From Membranipora membranacea (Eukaryota > Bryozoa > Gymnolaemata > Cheilostomatida > Membraniporidae), in the NCBI GenBank assembly GCA_914767715.1, contig OU612070.1, positions 20,822,025 to 20,886,024 on the forward strand: a DNA stretch of 64,000 bases. Reading direction: 5' to 3'. This document shows, piece after piece, positions 22,852-35,500 of this stretch. Below the pieces are notes generated by a model. It had not been told where the DNA came from. It was given only the letters and a program-made list of their open reading frames with translations, and did not search any database. Positions within the stretch are counted from its first letter, which is position 1. The number at the start of each line of letters is the position of its first letter. A program made the translations under genes and the position numbers.

Positions 22852-22934
22852 AAACTCAATCTACTATGACGACAAATCACTCAATCTCATACAGAGACGT
22901 GTATGTGTCTGATGATCTACTGGATTGGTTTATC
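22852..22934 (+). promoter_or_regulatory. SECIS element of plus-strand selenoprotein W gene
   Basis: The core ATGAC (22866-22870), TCAA apical bulge, TCTC-ATACA-GAGA mini-helix and TGAT (22910-22913) are the same as in copy A. The 83-nt block is identical to 14999-14917 on the minus strand. It lies in a 3' UTR exon beginning at 22813; similarity extends at a lower level to that exon start (TTTGCTGCGCTATGTTA) and a little past the block. Recodes the TGA at 20578. Confidence 0.88.
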
Positions 22935-23158
22935 TCTAACTATGCTCCACCAAACTTTCACTCATGTCATTACACACTTTATTACCTATCTATCAATACA
23001 ATTGTATAGATTTTTTGGTTATGACACTGATATCGCATAAAATTACTTATATATATTTGATATTTGCTGACTACTCTTTATTTCCCCAAAAATCAACGTT
23101 ATTTGCTGATTGACTTGTATGTATGTATTTATGTTATGTACTCGTCTCATTATCTGGA

Positions 23159-23164
23159 AATAAA
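23159..23164 (+). terminator. Poly(A) signal for plus-strand selenoprotein W gene
   Basis: AATAAA lies about 225 bp after the SECIS block and is followed by AT-rich sequence. It is the likely end of copy B. Confidence 0.6.
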
Positions 23165-23267
23165 ATATTAAAATAGGGTGCTCCGATATAATTTGTGAAA
23201 TTTGATGTATCACAGTTACTACATGAATAAATAAGTAAATATTTAGTATACTAATTTAATCCTGACT

Positions 23268-23470
23268 TTTCAAAGCTATAGCTCTACTCTATTATAATTT
23301 TACTGTGACCAGTAGAGTGCGGAGCTATCTTGTGAGACAGTTTTGAATAAATCCTTGACCGCTAAACCAGGGAGGGTTAGACCCACCCTCCCTGGTTAAA
23401 GCTTTATCTCTTCTCTATCATAACTTTGCTGTTATCCAGTAAAGTGAGGAGTTATCTCATATTATAGAAG
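23268..23470. repeat. Direct repeat pair around a perfect 13-bp hairpin
   Basis: Segments 23272-23340 and 23397-23465 are diverged direct copies (aaagctatagctctactcta / aaagctttatctcttctcta). Between them, AACCAGGGAGGGT (23365-23377) and ACCCTCCCTGGTT (23385-23397) form a perfect hairpin with a 7-nt loop. The same 13-mer recurs at 13548-13560, followed by a similar tgtgagacag segment, so this is a dispersed element of unknown type. Confidence 0.55.
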
Positions 23471-23538
23471 AGAAAGACAACTTAAGAGAAAAATTTGAAT
23501 CACTACCCGACTATTCAAAGCTATATCTAATCATTATG

Positions 23539-23751
23539 CTATGTGGTGATTTGCATAAAGATTGCAAGCTTCATTGAATAAGCAGCGTCAACATTGAGCT
23601 GATCTGACAACCAATTCAGTATGTTGTTTATATCCTGCAAGATTTTTCCCTCGGGATTTAACACTCTACACCACCCGGTACAATAAAAGTGAGTAACCGC
23701 TAGCAAGAAAAACGTATATCCTGCAGTAAGGATACCTTGAGGTTTCACCAT
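23539..23751 (-). CDS. Possible small secreted-protein ORF, unrecognised
   Basis: A 70-codon ORF starts with a signal-peptide-like segment (MVKPQG, then a hydrophobic run TAGYTFFLLAVTHFYC). It continues RVLNPEGKILQDINNILNWLSDQ, which looks amphipathic and compositionally protein-like. No family is recognised, no clear splice donor or poly(A) signal follows, and the left part overlaps dispersed-repeat sequence. It could be a single exon of an unseen gene or chance. Confidence 0.2.
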   Translation of the reverse strand: MVKPQGILTAGYTFFLLAVTHFYCTGWCRVLNPEGKILQDINNILNWLSDQLNVDAAYSMKLAIFMQITT

Positions 23752-25835
23752 CTAACCGCTAGAAAACAAGGAGGTGATATTCTATCTAATGTATGTTTAT
23801 AAGTACCGTATTACCAATACCTTTGAATTTCAGTGCTAGTATTTACTGCACTTGGTACCAGGTTGTCAGCGAGAACAAAAAGAGATCTGGATTTCAAACT
23901 ATTATCACAATTTGCTTTAAGTTTGAAGATTTTTAAATAATGATACCTGGCAAGTCGCTCCTGGTGCACTATAGATTCAGGTTGCGTCAGAGCCCAACGT
24001 GAGGTATTGAGTGTCCCAGGACCCGCTCGATGGGGGGGGGCGAAGTACTACAACAAATGGAGCCCGGCCAGGGTGACGTGTAAGATTTATCTCCTCTCAT
24101 TTTCTTGTGCTAAAAATAACAGAACATCAAATGAATTTATTGCTATCACCTCAAAACTTTTCCATCAAATTAATCCTAATTTCACTGATTTCTGACTGTA
24201 TGTTTTAATGCCTACTAATGTACGTATGTGTCATTCATGATCACTATTCATTCTGCGATTGTCTTCCGCGATTGTCGATAATATATAGATAGATTAATGT
24301 GATAAGATATTATAAAAGCCAAAGTATTCGGCGAGACGCACTATAATATATAATATAGTGTGTGCAAGCTCATAGCTACGGATAATGTCCTTGTCAAAGG
24401 AGGCACTCAATCCTAACACAACTGCTGTGATTCAGAGTTCAATGAAAGTTTCATTATAGCGCTCCACAGACCAATGTTGCACACGAAAATTCATGAAGTA
24501 CATAGAATAGCTCATATTAATTGCCTGAGCTATCTTATTGATACCATGAAAGTTATTATCACAACAGGCAATACGTTCATTAGACTGAAATAATGTTTTA
24601 TAGTGAAAATTCATGTAAACTGCAGGGAGCCAACAAAACTGGCATATAAACAAATTCAAGAGGAGCATTCTTTATCCGGCTATATCTCAGGAATTTATGC
24701 GCGTCAATCCATGGAAAATAAGATTATGGGAGTGGAGACATTGATGGTTGTGATGTGAAAGGGAGAAGGTTACAGGCCATTTTGCCTTGGAATAACGAAT
24801 GGAACACCATGTTGATACTACGGTAAGTTTTCCAATCATAAAATGTGCTGTTCCCATCTCTAACATCTTTTCTACATAACTTTGTGAGACAATGGAGACC
24901 ATGTCATTGCGTGTAGTAACTAAATAATCCGAACACATTGAACTCTGGGATAGCCATTAAAAACTCTTCTGAAACCATGTTAGCCCTGGTACTTACTGTT
25001 AATTGTAAAACTGTTCATCAGCGAGTAGTGGAGTCCGGATCTAATACTTGGAAGGCAGCAATGAAGATCTGTACACCACCAACGCTGCATCTGTTGAGGG
25101 GGAGGTGTGAAACTGTCATCCCTTCTGCATGTGTTAAGCAAGACGGAACCTTCGCTAAAAGTAGAACATTTCTGTGAGAGATAGTGCATCTTGTTCATTT
25201 AAAACATTGGCATTTTTATATAAGTTAGGCTTGCAGTTATATTATAAATTTACAGAATTAGGAATTTACGAAGAAACAGAAGTTTGTCTCGAAGGCTTAT
25301 GATATGGTGTAAAATGTTATCATGATAATGTATTTGATGCATATATGTCAACATCTACAGTCAATGAATGGGTAAATTTTCCTTACTTACCTGGGAGCTA
25401 TAATGCTCATGGACATAATGAGCAGTCTAGCTAGATGATTCAGTACTAATATCTCTTTGGTTATCAAGAAAGCATGCAATAATTCAATGGTAATAACAGT
25501 TTAAAATATGAACCAATCAGCATGTTGCATAAAGTTGTACACCAATAGTAATACACCTGTAATGAATCAAGGTCAAGTTGTTGCACCCATCATCCAAAAA
25601 ATGAAATCACAGGTGAGAGGTATAGGCTAACTGATGACAAATGAGGCTGTAGGCAGTTGAAAACCACTGGTGTCTGTGATATTGTCAGTTGTATTTGAAC
25701 TCTGAACAAAATTAATCTATAAAGATAAATGATTGATAAATGATAGTATTGAATGAGACTATCAACACAGAGGCGGAGTCAAAACCACACAGCTGATAAC
25801 AGATACTGGTTGTGTCAGAGATAAAGTAACTCTAA
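23752..25835. other. Spacer without recognised genes, left of the satellite
   Basis: I see no supported coding exon. It holds a run of nine G (24032-24040), an AT palindrome near 24341-24362 (cactataatat / ataatatagtg) and ordinary AT-rich sequence. Overlapping 70-80 codon ORFs on both strands (24432-25198) lack family similarity and good splice borders. Confidence 0.5.
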
Positions 25836-26170
25836 GGGCGTGAAGTGGTCGGAGTTAGATAAGAATCCAACAGAGTTTTAATTTTTCAATGCTGCCGTTT
25901 GGCATGTTTTTTTTTGGCAAAAGTGGACGTCGTTAAAGTTGGCGCTGACGGAGAACGGAGACCCGCAGAGACAAACGGACTTCAGATTTGAGACGAGCAG
26001 GAGTTGCTCCTCCTTATGAGGTAGGTTAAAAGCAAATCTATTTTTTGACCCGAGCGAAAAAAAACCATGATACCCTCCCTTGGTATAATTTTTGAAATTT
26101 CAAGTCAGCGTAATTACCAACCAGTTAATCGGAGGATCCCAATATTCTGCAGTTTGAATAAGGCCAATAA

Positions 26171-26505
26171 GGGCTTGAAGTGGTCGGAGTTAGATAAGAA
26201 TGCAACAGAGTTTTAATTTTTCAATGCTGCCGTTTGGCATGTTTTTTTTTGGCAAAAGTGGACGTCGTTAAAGTTGGCGCTGACGGAGAACGGAGACCCG
26301 CAGAGACAAACGGACTTCAGATTTGAGACGAGCAGGAGTTGCTCCTCCTTATGAGGTAGGTTAAAAGCAAATCTATTTTTTGACCCGAGCGAAAAAAAAC
26401 CATGATACCCTCCCTTGGTATAATTTTTGAAATTTCAAGTCAGCGTAATTACCAACCAGTTAATCGGAGGATCCCAATATTCTGCAGTTTGAATAAGGCC
26501 AATAA
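26171..26505 (+). repeat. Representative satellite unit (reference for unit coordinates)
   Basis: Unit position n equals 26170+n. Landmarks: T9 run at 72-80; A-box-like TGGCAAAAGTGG at 80-91; hairpin GAGCA/TGCTC at 160-174; hairpin CCTC/GAGG at 174-186, with a donor-like GAG|GTAGGT junction at 185/186; ATTTTTTG at 205-212; A8 run at 222-229; hairpin ATACC/GGTAT at about 235-251; AATTTTTG at 252-259; palindrome TTGAAATTTCAA at 257-268. Confidence 0.9.
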
Positions 26506-29500
26506 GGGCTTGAAGTGGTCGGAGTTAGATAAGAATGCAACAGAGTTTTAATTTTTCAATGCTGCCGTTTGGCATGTTTTTTTTTGGCAAAAGTGGACGT
26601 CGTTAAAGTTGGCGCTGACGGAGAACGGAGACCCGCAGAGACAAACGGACTTCAGATTTGAGACGAGCAGGAGTTGCTCCTCCTTATGAGGTAGGTTAAA
26701 AGCAAATCTATTTTTTGACCCGAGCGAAAAAAAACCATGATACCCTCCCTTGGTATAATTTTTGAAATTTCAAGTCAGCGTAATTACCAACCAGTTAATC
26801 GGAGGATCCCAATATTCTGCAGTTTGAATAAGGCCAATAAGGGCTTGAAGTGGTCGGAGTTAGATAAGAATGCAACAGAGTTTTAATTTTTCAATGCTGC
26901 CGTTTGGCATGTTTTTTTTTGGCAAAAGCGGACGTCGTTAAAGTTGGCGCTGACGGAGAACGGAGACCCGCAGAGACAAACGGACTTCAGATTTGAGACG
27001 AGCAGGAGTTGCTCCTCCTTATGAGGTAGGTTAAAAGCAAATCTATTTTTTGACCCGAGCGAAAAAAAACCATGATACCCTCCCTTGGTATAATTTTTGA
27101 AATTTCAAGTCAGCGTAATTACCAACCAGTTAATCGGAGGATCCCAATATTCTGCAGTTTGAATAAGGCCAATAAGGGCTTGAAGTGGTCGGAGTTAGAT
27201 AAGAATGCAACAGAGTTTTAATTTTTCAATGCTGCCGTTTGGCATGTTTTTTTTTGGCAAAAGTGGACGTCGTTAAAGTTGGCGCTGACGGAGAACGGAG
27301 ACCCGCAGAGACAAACGGACTTCAGATTTGAGACGAGCAGGAGTTGCTCCTCCTTATGAGGTAGGTTAAAAGCAAATCTATTTTTTGACCCGAGCGAAAA
27401 AAAACCATGATACCCTCCCTTGGTATAATTTTTGAAATTTCAAGTCAGCGTAATTACCAACCAGTTAATCGGAGGATCCCAATATTCTGCAGTTTGAATA
27501 AGGCCAATAAGGGCTTGAAGTGGTCGGAGTTAGATAAGAATGCAACAGAGTTTTAATTTTTCAATGCTGCCGTTTGGCATGTTTTTTTTTGGCAAAAGTG
27601 GACGTCGTTAAAGTTGGCGCTGACGGAGAACGGAGACCCGCAGAGACAAACGGACTTCAGATTTGAGACGAGCAGGAGTTGCTCCTCCTTATGAGGTAGG
27701 TTAAAAGCAAATCTATTTTTTGACCCGAGCGAAAAAAAACCATGATACCCTCCCTTGGTATAATTTTTGAAATTTCAAGTCAGCGTAATTACCAACCAGT
27801 TAATCGGAGGATCCCAATATTCTGCAGTTTGAATAAGGCCAATAAGGGCTTGAAGTGGTCGGAGTTAGATAAGAATGCAACAGAGTTTTAATTTTTCAAT
27901 GCTGCCGTTTGGCATGTTTTTTTTTGGCAAAAGTGGACGTCGTTAAAGTTGGCGCTGACGGAGAACGGAGACCCGCAGAGACAAACGGACTTCAGATTTG
28001 AGACGAGCAGGAGTTGCTCCTCCTTATGAGGTAGGTTAAAAGCAAATCTATTTTTTGACCCGAGCGAAAAAAAACCATGATACCCTCCCTTGGTATAATT
28101 TTTGAAATTTGAAGTCAGCGTAATTACCAACCAGTTAATCGGAGGATCCCAATATTCTGCAGTATGAATAAGGCCAATAAGGGCTTGAAGTGGTCGGAGT
28201 TAGATAAGAATCCAACAGAGTTTTAATTTTTCAATGCTGCCGTTTGGCATGTTTTTTTTTGGCAAAAGTGGACGTCGTTAAAGTTGGCGCTGACGGAGAA
28301 CGGAGACCCGCAGAGACAAACGGACTTCAGATTTGAGACGAGCAGGAGTTGCTCCTCCTTATGAGGTAGGTTAAAAGCAAATCTATTTTTTGACCCGAGC
28401 GAAAAAAAACCATGATACCCTCCCTTGGTATAATTTTTGAAATTTCAAGTCAGCGTAATTACCAACCAGTTAATCGGAGGATCCCAATATTCTGCAGTTT
28501 GAATAAGGCCAATAAGGGCTTGAAGTGGTCGGAGTTAGATAAGAATGCAACAGAGTTTTAATTTTTCAATGCTGCCGTTTGGCATGTTTTTTTTTGGCAA
28601 AAGTGGACGTCGTTAAAGTTGGCGCTGACGGAGAACGGAGACCCGCAGAGACAAACGGACTTCAGATTTGAGACGAGCAGGAGTTGCTCCTCCTTATGAG
28701 GTAGGTTAAAAGCAAATCTATTTTTTGACCCGAGCGAAAAAAAACCATGATACCCTCCCTTGGTATAATTTTTGAAATTTCAAGTCAGCGTAATTACCAA
28801 CCAGTTAATCGGAGGATCCCAATATTCTGCAGTTTGAATAAGGCCAATAAGGGCTTGAAGTGGTCGGAGTTAGATAAGAATGCAACAGAGTTTTAATTTT
28901 TCAATGCTGCCGTTTGGCATGTTTTTTTTTGGCAAAAGTGGACGTCGTTAAAGTTGGCGCTGACGGAGAACGGAGACCCGCAGAGACAAACGGACTTCAG
29001 ATTTGAGACGAGCAGGAGTTGCTCCTCCTTATGAGGTAGGTTAAAAGCAAATCTATTTTTTGACCCGAGCGAAAACAAACCATGATACCCTCCCTTGGTA
29101 TAATTTTTGAAATTTGAAGTCAGCGTAATTACCAACCAGTTAATCGGAGGATCCCAATTTTCTGCAGTTTGAATAAGGCCAATAAGGGCTTGAAGTGGTC
29201 GGAGTTAGATAAGAATGCAACAGAGTTTTAATTTTTCAATGCTGCCGTTTGGCATGTTTTTTTTTGGCAAAAGTGGACGTCGTTAAAGTTGGCGCTGACG
29301 GAGAACGGAGACCCGCAGAGACAAACGGACTTCAGATTTGAGACGAGCAGGAGTTGCTCCTCCTTATGAGGTAGGTTAAAAGCAAATCTATTTTTTGACC
29401 CGAGCGAAAAAAACCCATGATACCCTCCCTTGGTATAATTTTTGAAATTTCAAGTCAGCGTAATTACCAACCAGTTAATCGGAGGATCCCAATATTCTGC

Positions 29501-32500
29501 AGTTTGAATAAGGCCAATAAGGGCTTGAAGTGGTCGGAGTTAGATAAGAATGCAACAGAGTTTTAATTTTTCAATGCTGCCGTTTGGCATGTTTTTTTTT
29601 GGCAAAAGTGGACGTCGTTAAAGTTGGCGCTGACGGAGAACGGAGACCCGCAGAGACAAACGGACTTCCGATTTGATACGAGCAGGAGTTGCTCCTCCTT
29701 ATGAGGTAGGTTAAAAGCAAATCTATTTTTTGACCCGAGCGAAAAAAAACCATGATACCCTCCCTTGGTATAATTTTTGAAATTTCAAGTCAGCGTAATT
29801 ACCAGCCAGTTAATCGGAGAATCCCAATATTCTGCAGTTTGAATAAGGCCAATAAGGGCTTGAAGTGGTCGGAGTTAGATAAGAATGCAACAGAGTTTTA
29901 ATTTTTCAATGCTGCCGTTTGGCATGTTTTTTTTTGGCAAAAGTGGACGTCGTTAAAGTTGGCGCTGACGGAGAACGGAGACCCGCAGAGACAAACGGAC
30001 TTCAGATTTGAGACGAGCAGGAGTTGCTCCTCCTTATGAGGTAGGTTAAAAGCAAATCTATTTTTTGACCCGAGCGAAAAAAAACCATGATACCCTCCCT
30101 TGGTATAATTTTTGAAATTTCAAGTCAGCGTAATTACCAACCAGTTAATCGGAGGATCCCAATATTCTGCAGTTTGAATAAGGCCAATAAGGGCTTGAAG
30201 TGGTCGGAGTTAGATAAGAATGCAACAGAGTTTTAATTTTTCAATGCTGCCGTTTGGCATGTTTTTTTTTGGCAAAAGTGGACGTCGTTAAAGTTGGCGC
30301 TGACGGAGAACGGAGACCCGCAGAGACAAACGGACTTCAGATTTGAGACGAGCAGGAGTTGCTCCTCCTTATGAGGTAGGTTAAAAGCAAATCTATTTTT
30401 TGACCCGAGCGAAAAAAAACCATGATACCCTCCCTTGGTATAATTTTTGAAATTTCAAGTCAGCGTAATTACCAACCAGTTAATCGGAGGATCCCAATAT
30501 TCTGCAGTTTGAATAAGGCCAATAAGGGCTTGAAGTGGTCGGAGTTAGATAAGAATGCAACAGAGTTTTAATTTTTCAATGCTGCCGTTTGGCATGTTTT
30601 TTTTTGGCAAAAGCGGACGTCGTTAAAGTTGGCGCTGACGGAGAACGGAGACCCGCAGAGACAAACGGACTTCAGATTTGAGACGAGCAGGAGTTGCTCC
30701 TCCTTATGAGGTAGGTTAAAAGCAAATCTATTTTTTGACCCGAGCGAAAAAAAACCATGATACCCTCCCTTGGTATAATTTTTGAAATTTCAAGTCAGCG
30801 TAATTACCAACCAGTTAATCGGAGGATCCCAATATTCTGCAGTTTGAATAAGGCCAATAAGGGCTTGAAGTGGTCGGAGTTAGATAAGAATGCAACAGAG
30901 TTTTAATTTTTCAATGCTGCCGTTTGGCATGTTTTTTTTTGGCAAAAATGGACGTCGTTAAAGTTGGCGCTGACGGAGAACGGAGACCCGCAGAGACAAA
31001 CGGACTTCAGATTTGAGACGAGCAGGAGTTGCTCCTCCTTATGAGGTAGGTTAAAAGCAAATCTATTTTTTGACCCGAGCGAAAAAAAACCATGATACCC
31101 TCCCTTGGTATAATTTTTGAAATTTCAAGTCAGCGTAATTACCAACCAGTTAATCGGAGGATCCCAATATTCTGCAGTTTGAATAAGGCCAATAAGGGCT
31201 TGAAGTGGTCGGAGTTAGATAAGAATGCAACAGAGTTTTAATTTTTCAATGCTGCCGTTTGGCATGTTTTTTTTTGGCAAAAGTGGACGTCGTTAAAGTT
31301 GGCGCTGACGGAGAACGGAGACCCGCAGAGACAATCGGACTTCAGATTTGAGACGAGCAGGAGTTGCTCCTCCTTATGAGGTAGGTTAAAAGCAAATCTA
31401 TTTTTTGACCCGAGCGAAAAAAAACCATGATACCCTCCCTTGGTATAATTTTTGAAATTTCAAGTCAGCGTAATTACCAACCAGTTAATCGGAGGATCCC
31501 AATATTCTGCAGTTTGAATAAGGCCAATAAGGGCTTGAAGTGGTCGGAGTTAGATAAGAATCCAACAGAGTTTTAATTTTTCAATGCTGCCGTTTGGCAT
31601 GTTTTTTTTTGGCAAAAGTGGACGTCGTTAAAGTTGGCGCTGACGGAGAACGGAGACCCGCAGAGACAAACGGACTTCAGATTTGAGACGAGCAGGAGTT
31701 GCTCCTCCTTATGAGGTAGGTTAAAAGCAAATCTATTTTTTGACCCGAGCGAAAAAAAACCATGATACCCTCCCTTGGTATAATTTTTGAAATTTCAAGT
31801 CAGCGTAATTACCAACCAGTTAATCGGAGGATCCCAATATTCTGCAGTTTGAATAAGGCCAATAAGGGCTTGAAGTGGTCGGAGTTAGATAAGAATGCAA
31901 CAGAGTTTTAATTTTTCAATGCTGCCGTTTGGCATGTTTTTTTTTGGCAAAAGTGGACGTCGTTAAAGTTGGCGCTGACGGAGAACGGAGACCCGCAGAG
32001 ACAAACGGACTTCAGATTTGAGACGAGCAGGAGTTGCTCCTCCTTATGAGGTAGGTTAAAAGCAAATCTATTTTTTGACCCGAGCGAAAAAAAACCATGA
32101 TACCCTCCCTTGGTATAATTTTTGAAATTTCAAGTCAGCGTAATTACCAACCAGTTGATCGGAGGATCCCAATATTCTGCAGTTTGAATAAGGCCAATAA
32201 GGGCTTGAAGTGGTCGGAGTTAGATAAGAATGCAACAGAGTTTTAATTTTTCAATGCTGCCGTTTGGCATGTTTTTTTTTGGCAAAAGTGGACGTCGTTA
32301 AAGTTGGCGCTGACGGAGAACGGAGACCCGCAGAGACAAACGGACTTCAGATTTGAGACGAGCAGGAGTTGCTCCTCCTTATGAGGTAGGTTAAAAGCAA
32401 ATCTATTTTTTGACCCGAGCGAAAAAAAACCATGATACCCTCCCTTGGTATAATTTTTGAAATTTCAAGTCAGCGTAATTACCAACCAGTTAATCGGAGG

Positions 32501-35500
32501 ATCCCAATATTCTGCAGTTTGAATAAGGCCAATAAGGGCTTGAAGTGGTCGGAGTTAGATAAGAATGCAACAGAGTTTTAATTTTTCAATGCTGCCGTTT
32601 GGCATGTTTTTTTTTGGCAAAAGTGGACGTCGTTAAAGTTGGCGCTGACGGAGAACGGAGACCCGCAGAGACAAACGGACTTCAGATTTGAGACGAGCAG
32701 GAGTTGCTCCTCCTTATGAGGTAGGTTAAAAGCAAATCTATTTTTTGACCCGAGCGAAAAAAAACCATGATACCCTCCCTTGGTATAATTTTTGAAATTT
32801 CAAGTCAGCGTAATTACCAACCAGTTAATCGGAGGATCCCAATATTCTGCAGTTTGAATAAGGCCAATAAGGGCTTGAAGTGGTCGGAGTTAGATAAGAA
32901 TCCAACAGAGTTTTAATTTTTCAATGCTGCCGTTTGGCATGTTTTTTTTTGGCAAAAGTGGACGTCGTTAAAGTTGGCGCTGACGGAGAACGGAGACCCG
33001 CAGAGACAAACGGACTTCAGATTTGAGACGAGCAGGAGTTGCTCCTCCTTATGAGGTAGGTTAAAAGCAAATCTATTTTTTGACCCGAGCGAAAAAAAAC
33101 CATGATACCCTCCCTTGGTATAATTTTTGAAATTTCAAGTCAGCGTAATTACCAACCAGTTAATCGGAGGATCCCAATATTCTGCAGTTTGAATAAGGCC
33201 AATAAGGGCTTGAAGTGGTCGGAGTTAGATAAGAATGCAACAGAGTTTTAATTTTTCAATGCTGCCGTTTGGCATGTTTTTTTTTGGCAAAAGTGGACGT
33301 CGTTAAAGTTGGCGCTGACGGAGAACGGAGACCCGCAGAGACAAACGGACTTCAGATTTGAGACGAGCAGGAGTTGCTCCTCCTTATGAGGTAGGTTAAA
33401 AGCAAATCTATTTTTTGACCCGAGCGAAAAAAAACCATGATACCCTCCCTTGGTATAATTTTTGAAATTTCAAGTCAGCGTAATTACCAACCAGTTAATC
33501 GGAGGATCCCAATATTCTGCAGTTTGAATAAGGCCAATAAGGGCTTGAAGTGGTCGGAGTTAGATAAGAATCCAACAGAGTTTTAATTTTTCAATGCTGC
33601 CGTTTGGCATGTTTTTTTTTGGCAAAAGTGGACGTCGTTAAAATTGGCGCTGACGGAGAACGGAGACCCGCAGAGACAAACGGACTTCAGATTTGAGACG
33701 AGCAGGAGTTGCTCCTCCTTATGAGGTAGGTTAAAAGCAAATCTATTTTTTGACCCGAGCGAAAAAAAACCATGATACCCTCCCTTGGTATAATTTTTGA
33801 AATTTCAAGTCAGCGTAATTACCAACCAGTTAATCGGAGGATCCCAATATTCTGCAGTTTGAATAAGGCCAATAAGGGCTTGAAGTGGTCGGAGTTAGAT
33901 AAGAATGCAACAGAGTTTTAATTTTTCAATGCTGCCGTTTGGCATGTTTTTTTTTGGCAAAAGTGGACGTCGTTAAAGTTGGCGCTGACGGAGAACGGAG
34001 ACCCGCAGAGACAAACGGACTTCAGATTTGAGACGAGCAGGAGTTGCTCCTCCTTATGAGGTAGGTTAAAAGCAAATCTATTTTTTGACCCGAGCGAAAA
34101 AAAACCATGATACCCTCCCTTGGTATAATTTTTGAAATTTCAAGTCAGCGTAATTACCAACCAGTTAATCGGAGGATCCCAATATTCTGCAGTTTGAATA
34201 AGGCCAATAAGGGCTTGAAGTGGTCAGAGTTAGATAAGAATGCAACAGAGTTTTAATTTTTCAATGCTGCCGTTTGGCATGTTTTTTTTTGGCAAAAGTG
34301 GACGTCGTTAAAGTTGGCGCTGACGGAGAACGGAGACCCGCAGAGACAAACGGACTTCAGATTTGAGACGAGCAGGAGTTGCTCCTCCTTATGAGGTAGG
34401 TTAAAAGCAAATCTATTTGTTGACCCGAGCGAAAAAAAACCATGATACCCTCCCTTGGTATAATTTTTGAAATTTCAAGTCAGCGTAATTACCAACCAGT
34501 TAATCGGAGGATCCCAATATTCTGCAGTTTGAATAAGGCCAATAAGGGCTTGAAGTGGTCGGAGTTAGATAAGAATGCAACAGAGTTTTAATTTTTCAAT
34601 GCTGCCGTTTGGCATGTTTTTTTTTGGCAAAAGTGGACGTCGTTAAAGTTGGCGCTGACGGAGAACGGAGACCCGCAGAGACAAACGGACTTCAGATTTG
34701 AGACGAGCAGGAGTTGCTCCTCCTTATGAGGTAGGTTAAAAGCAAATCTATTTTTTGACCCGAGCGAAAAAAAACCATGATACCCTCCCTTGGTATAATT
34801 TTTGAAATTTCAAGTCAGCGTAATTACCAACCAGTTAATCGGAGGATCCCAATATTCTGCAGTATGAATAAGGCCAATAAGGGCTTGAAGTGGTCGGAGT
34901 TAGATAAGAATCCAACAGAGTTTTAATTTTTCAATGCTGCCGTTTGGCATGTTTTTTTTTGGCAAAAGTGGACGTCGTTAAAGTTGGCGCTGACGGAGAA
35001 CGGAGACCCGCAGAGACAAACGGACTTCAGATTTGAGACGAGCAGGAGTTGCTCCTCCTTATGAGGTAGGTTAAAAGCAAATCTATTTTTTGACCCGAGC
35101 GAAAAAAAACCATGATACCCTCCCTTGGTATAATTTTTGAAATTTCAAGTCAGCGTAATTACCAACCAGTTAATCGGAGGATCCCAATATTCTGCAGTTT
35201 GAATAAGGCCAATAAGGGCTTGAAGTGGTCGGAGTTAGATAAGAATGCAACAGAGTTTTAATTTTTCAATGCTGCCGTTTGGCATGTTTTTTTTTGGCAA
35301 AAGTGGACGTCGTTAAAGTTGGCGCTGACGGAGAACGGAGACCCGCAGAGACAAACGGACTTCAGATTTGAGACGAGCAGGAGTTGCTCCTCCTTATGAG
35401 GTAGGTTAAAAGCAAATCTATTTTTTGACCCGAGCGAAAAAAAACCATGATACCCTCCCTTGGTATAATTTTTGAAATTTCAAGTCAGCGTAATTACCAA

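Noticed and set aside
24938-25198. Overlapping 70-80 codon ORFs on both strands.
   Set aside because: No family similarity, no acceptable splice borders, and antisense to each other.
26171-26505. Hammerhead ribozyme in the satellite, as in some animal satellites of similar length.
   Set aside because: The core CTGANGA is absent on both strands (nearest are CTGACGG and CTGAAGT), and no matching GAAA arm was found.
26171-26505. 5S rRNA or U1, U2, U4, U5 or U6 snRNA gene array.
   Set aside because: None of the conserved landmarks of these RNAs are present. Only generic T-rich Sm-like strings occur.
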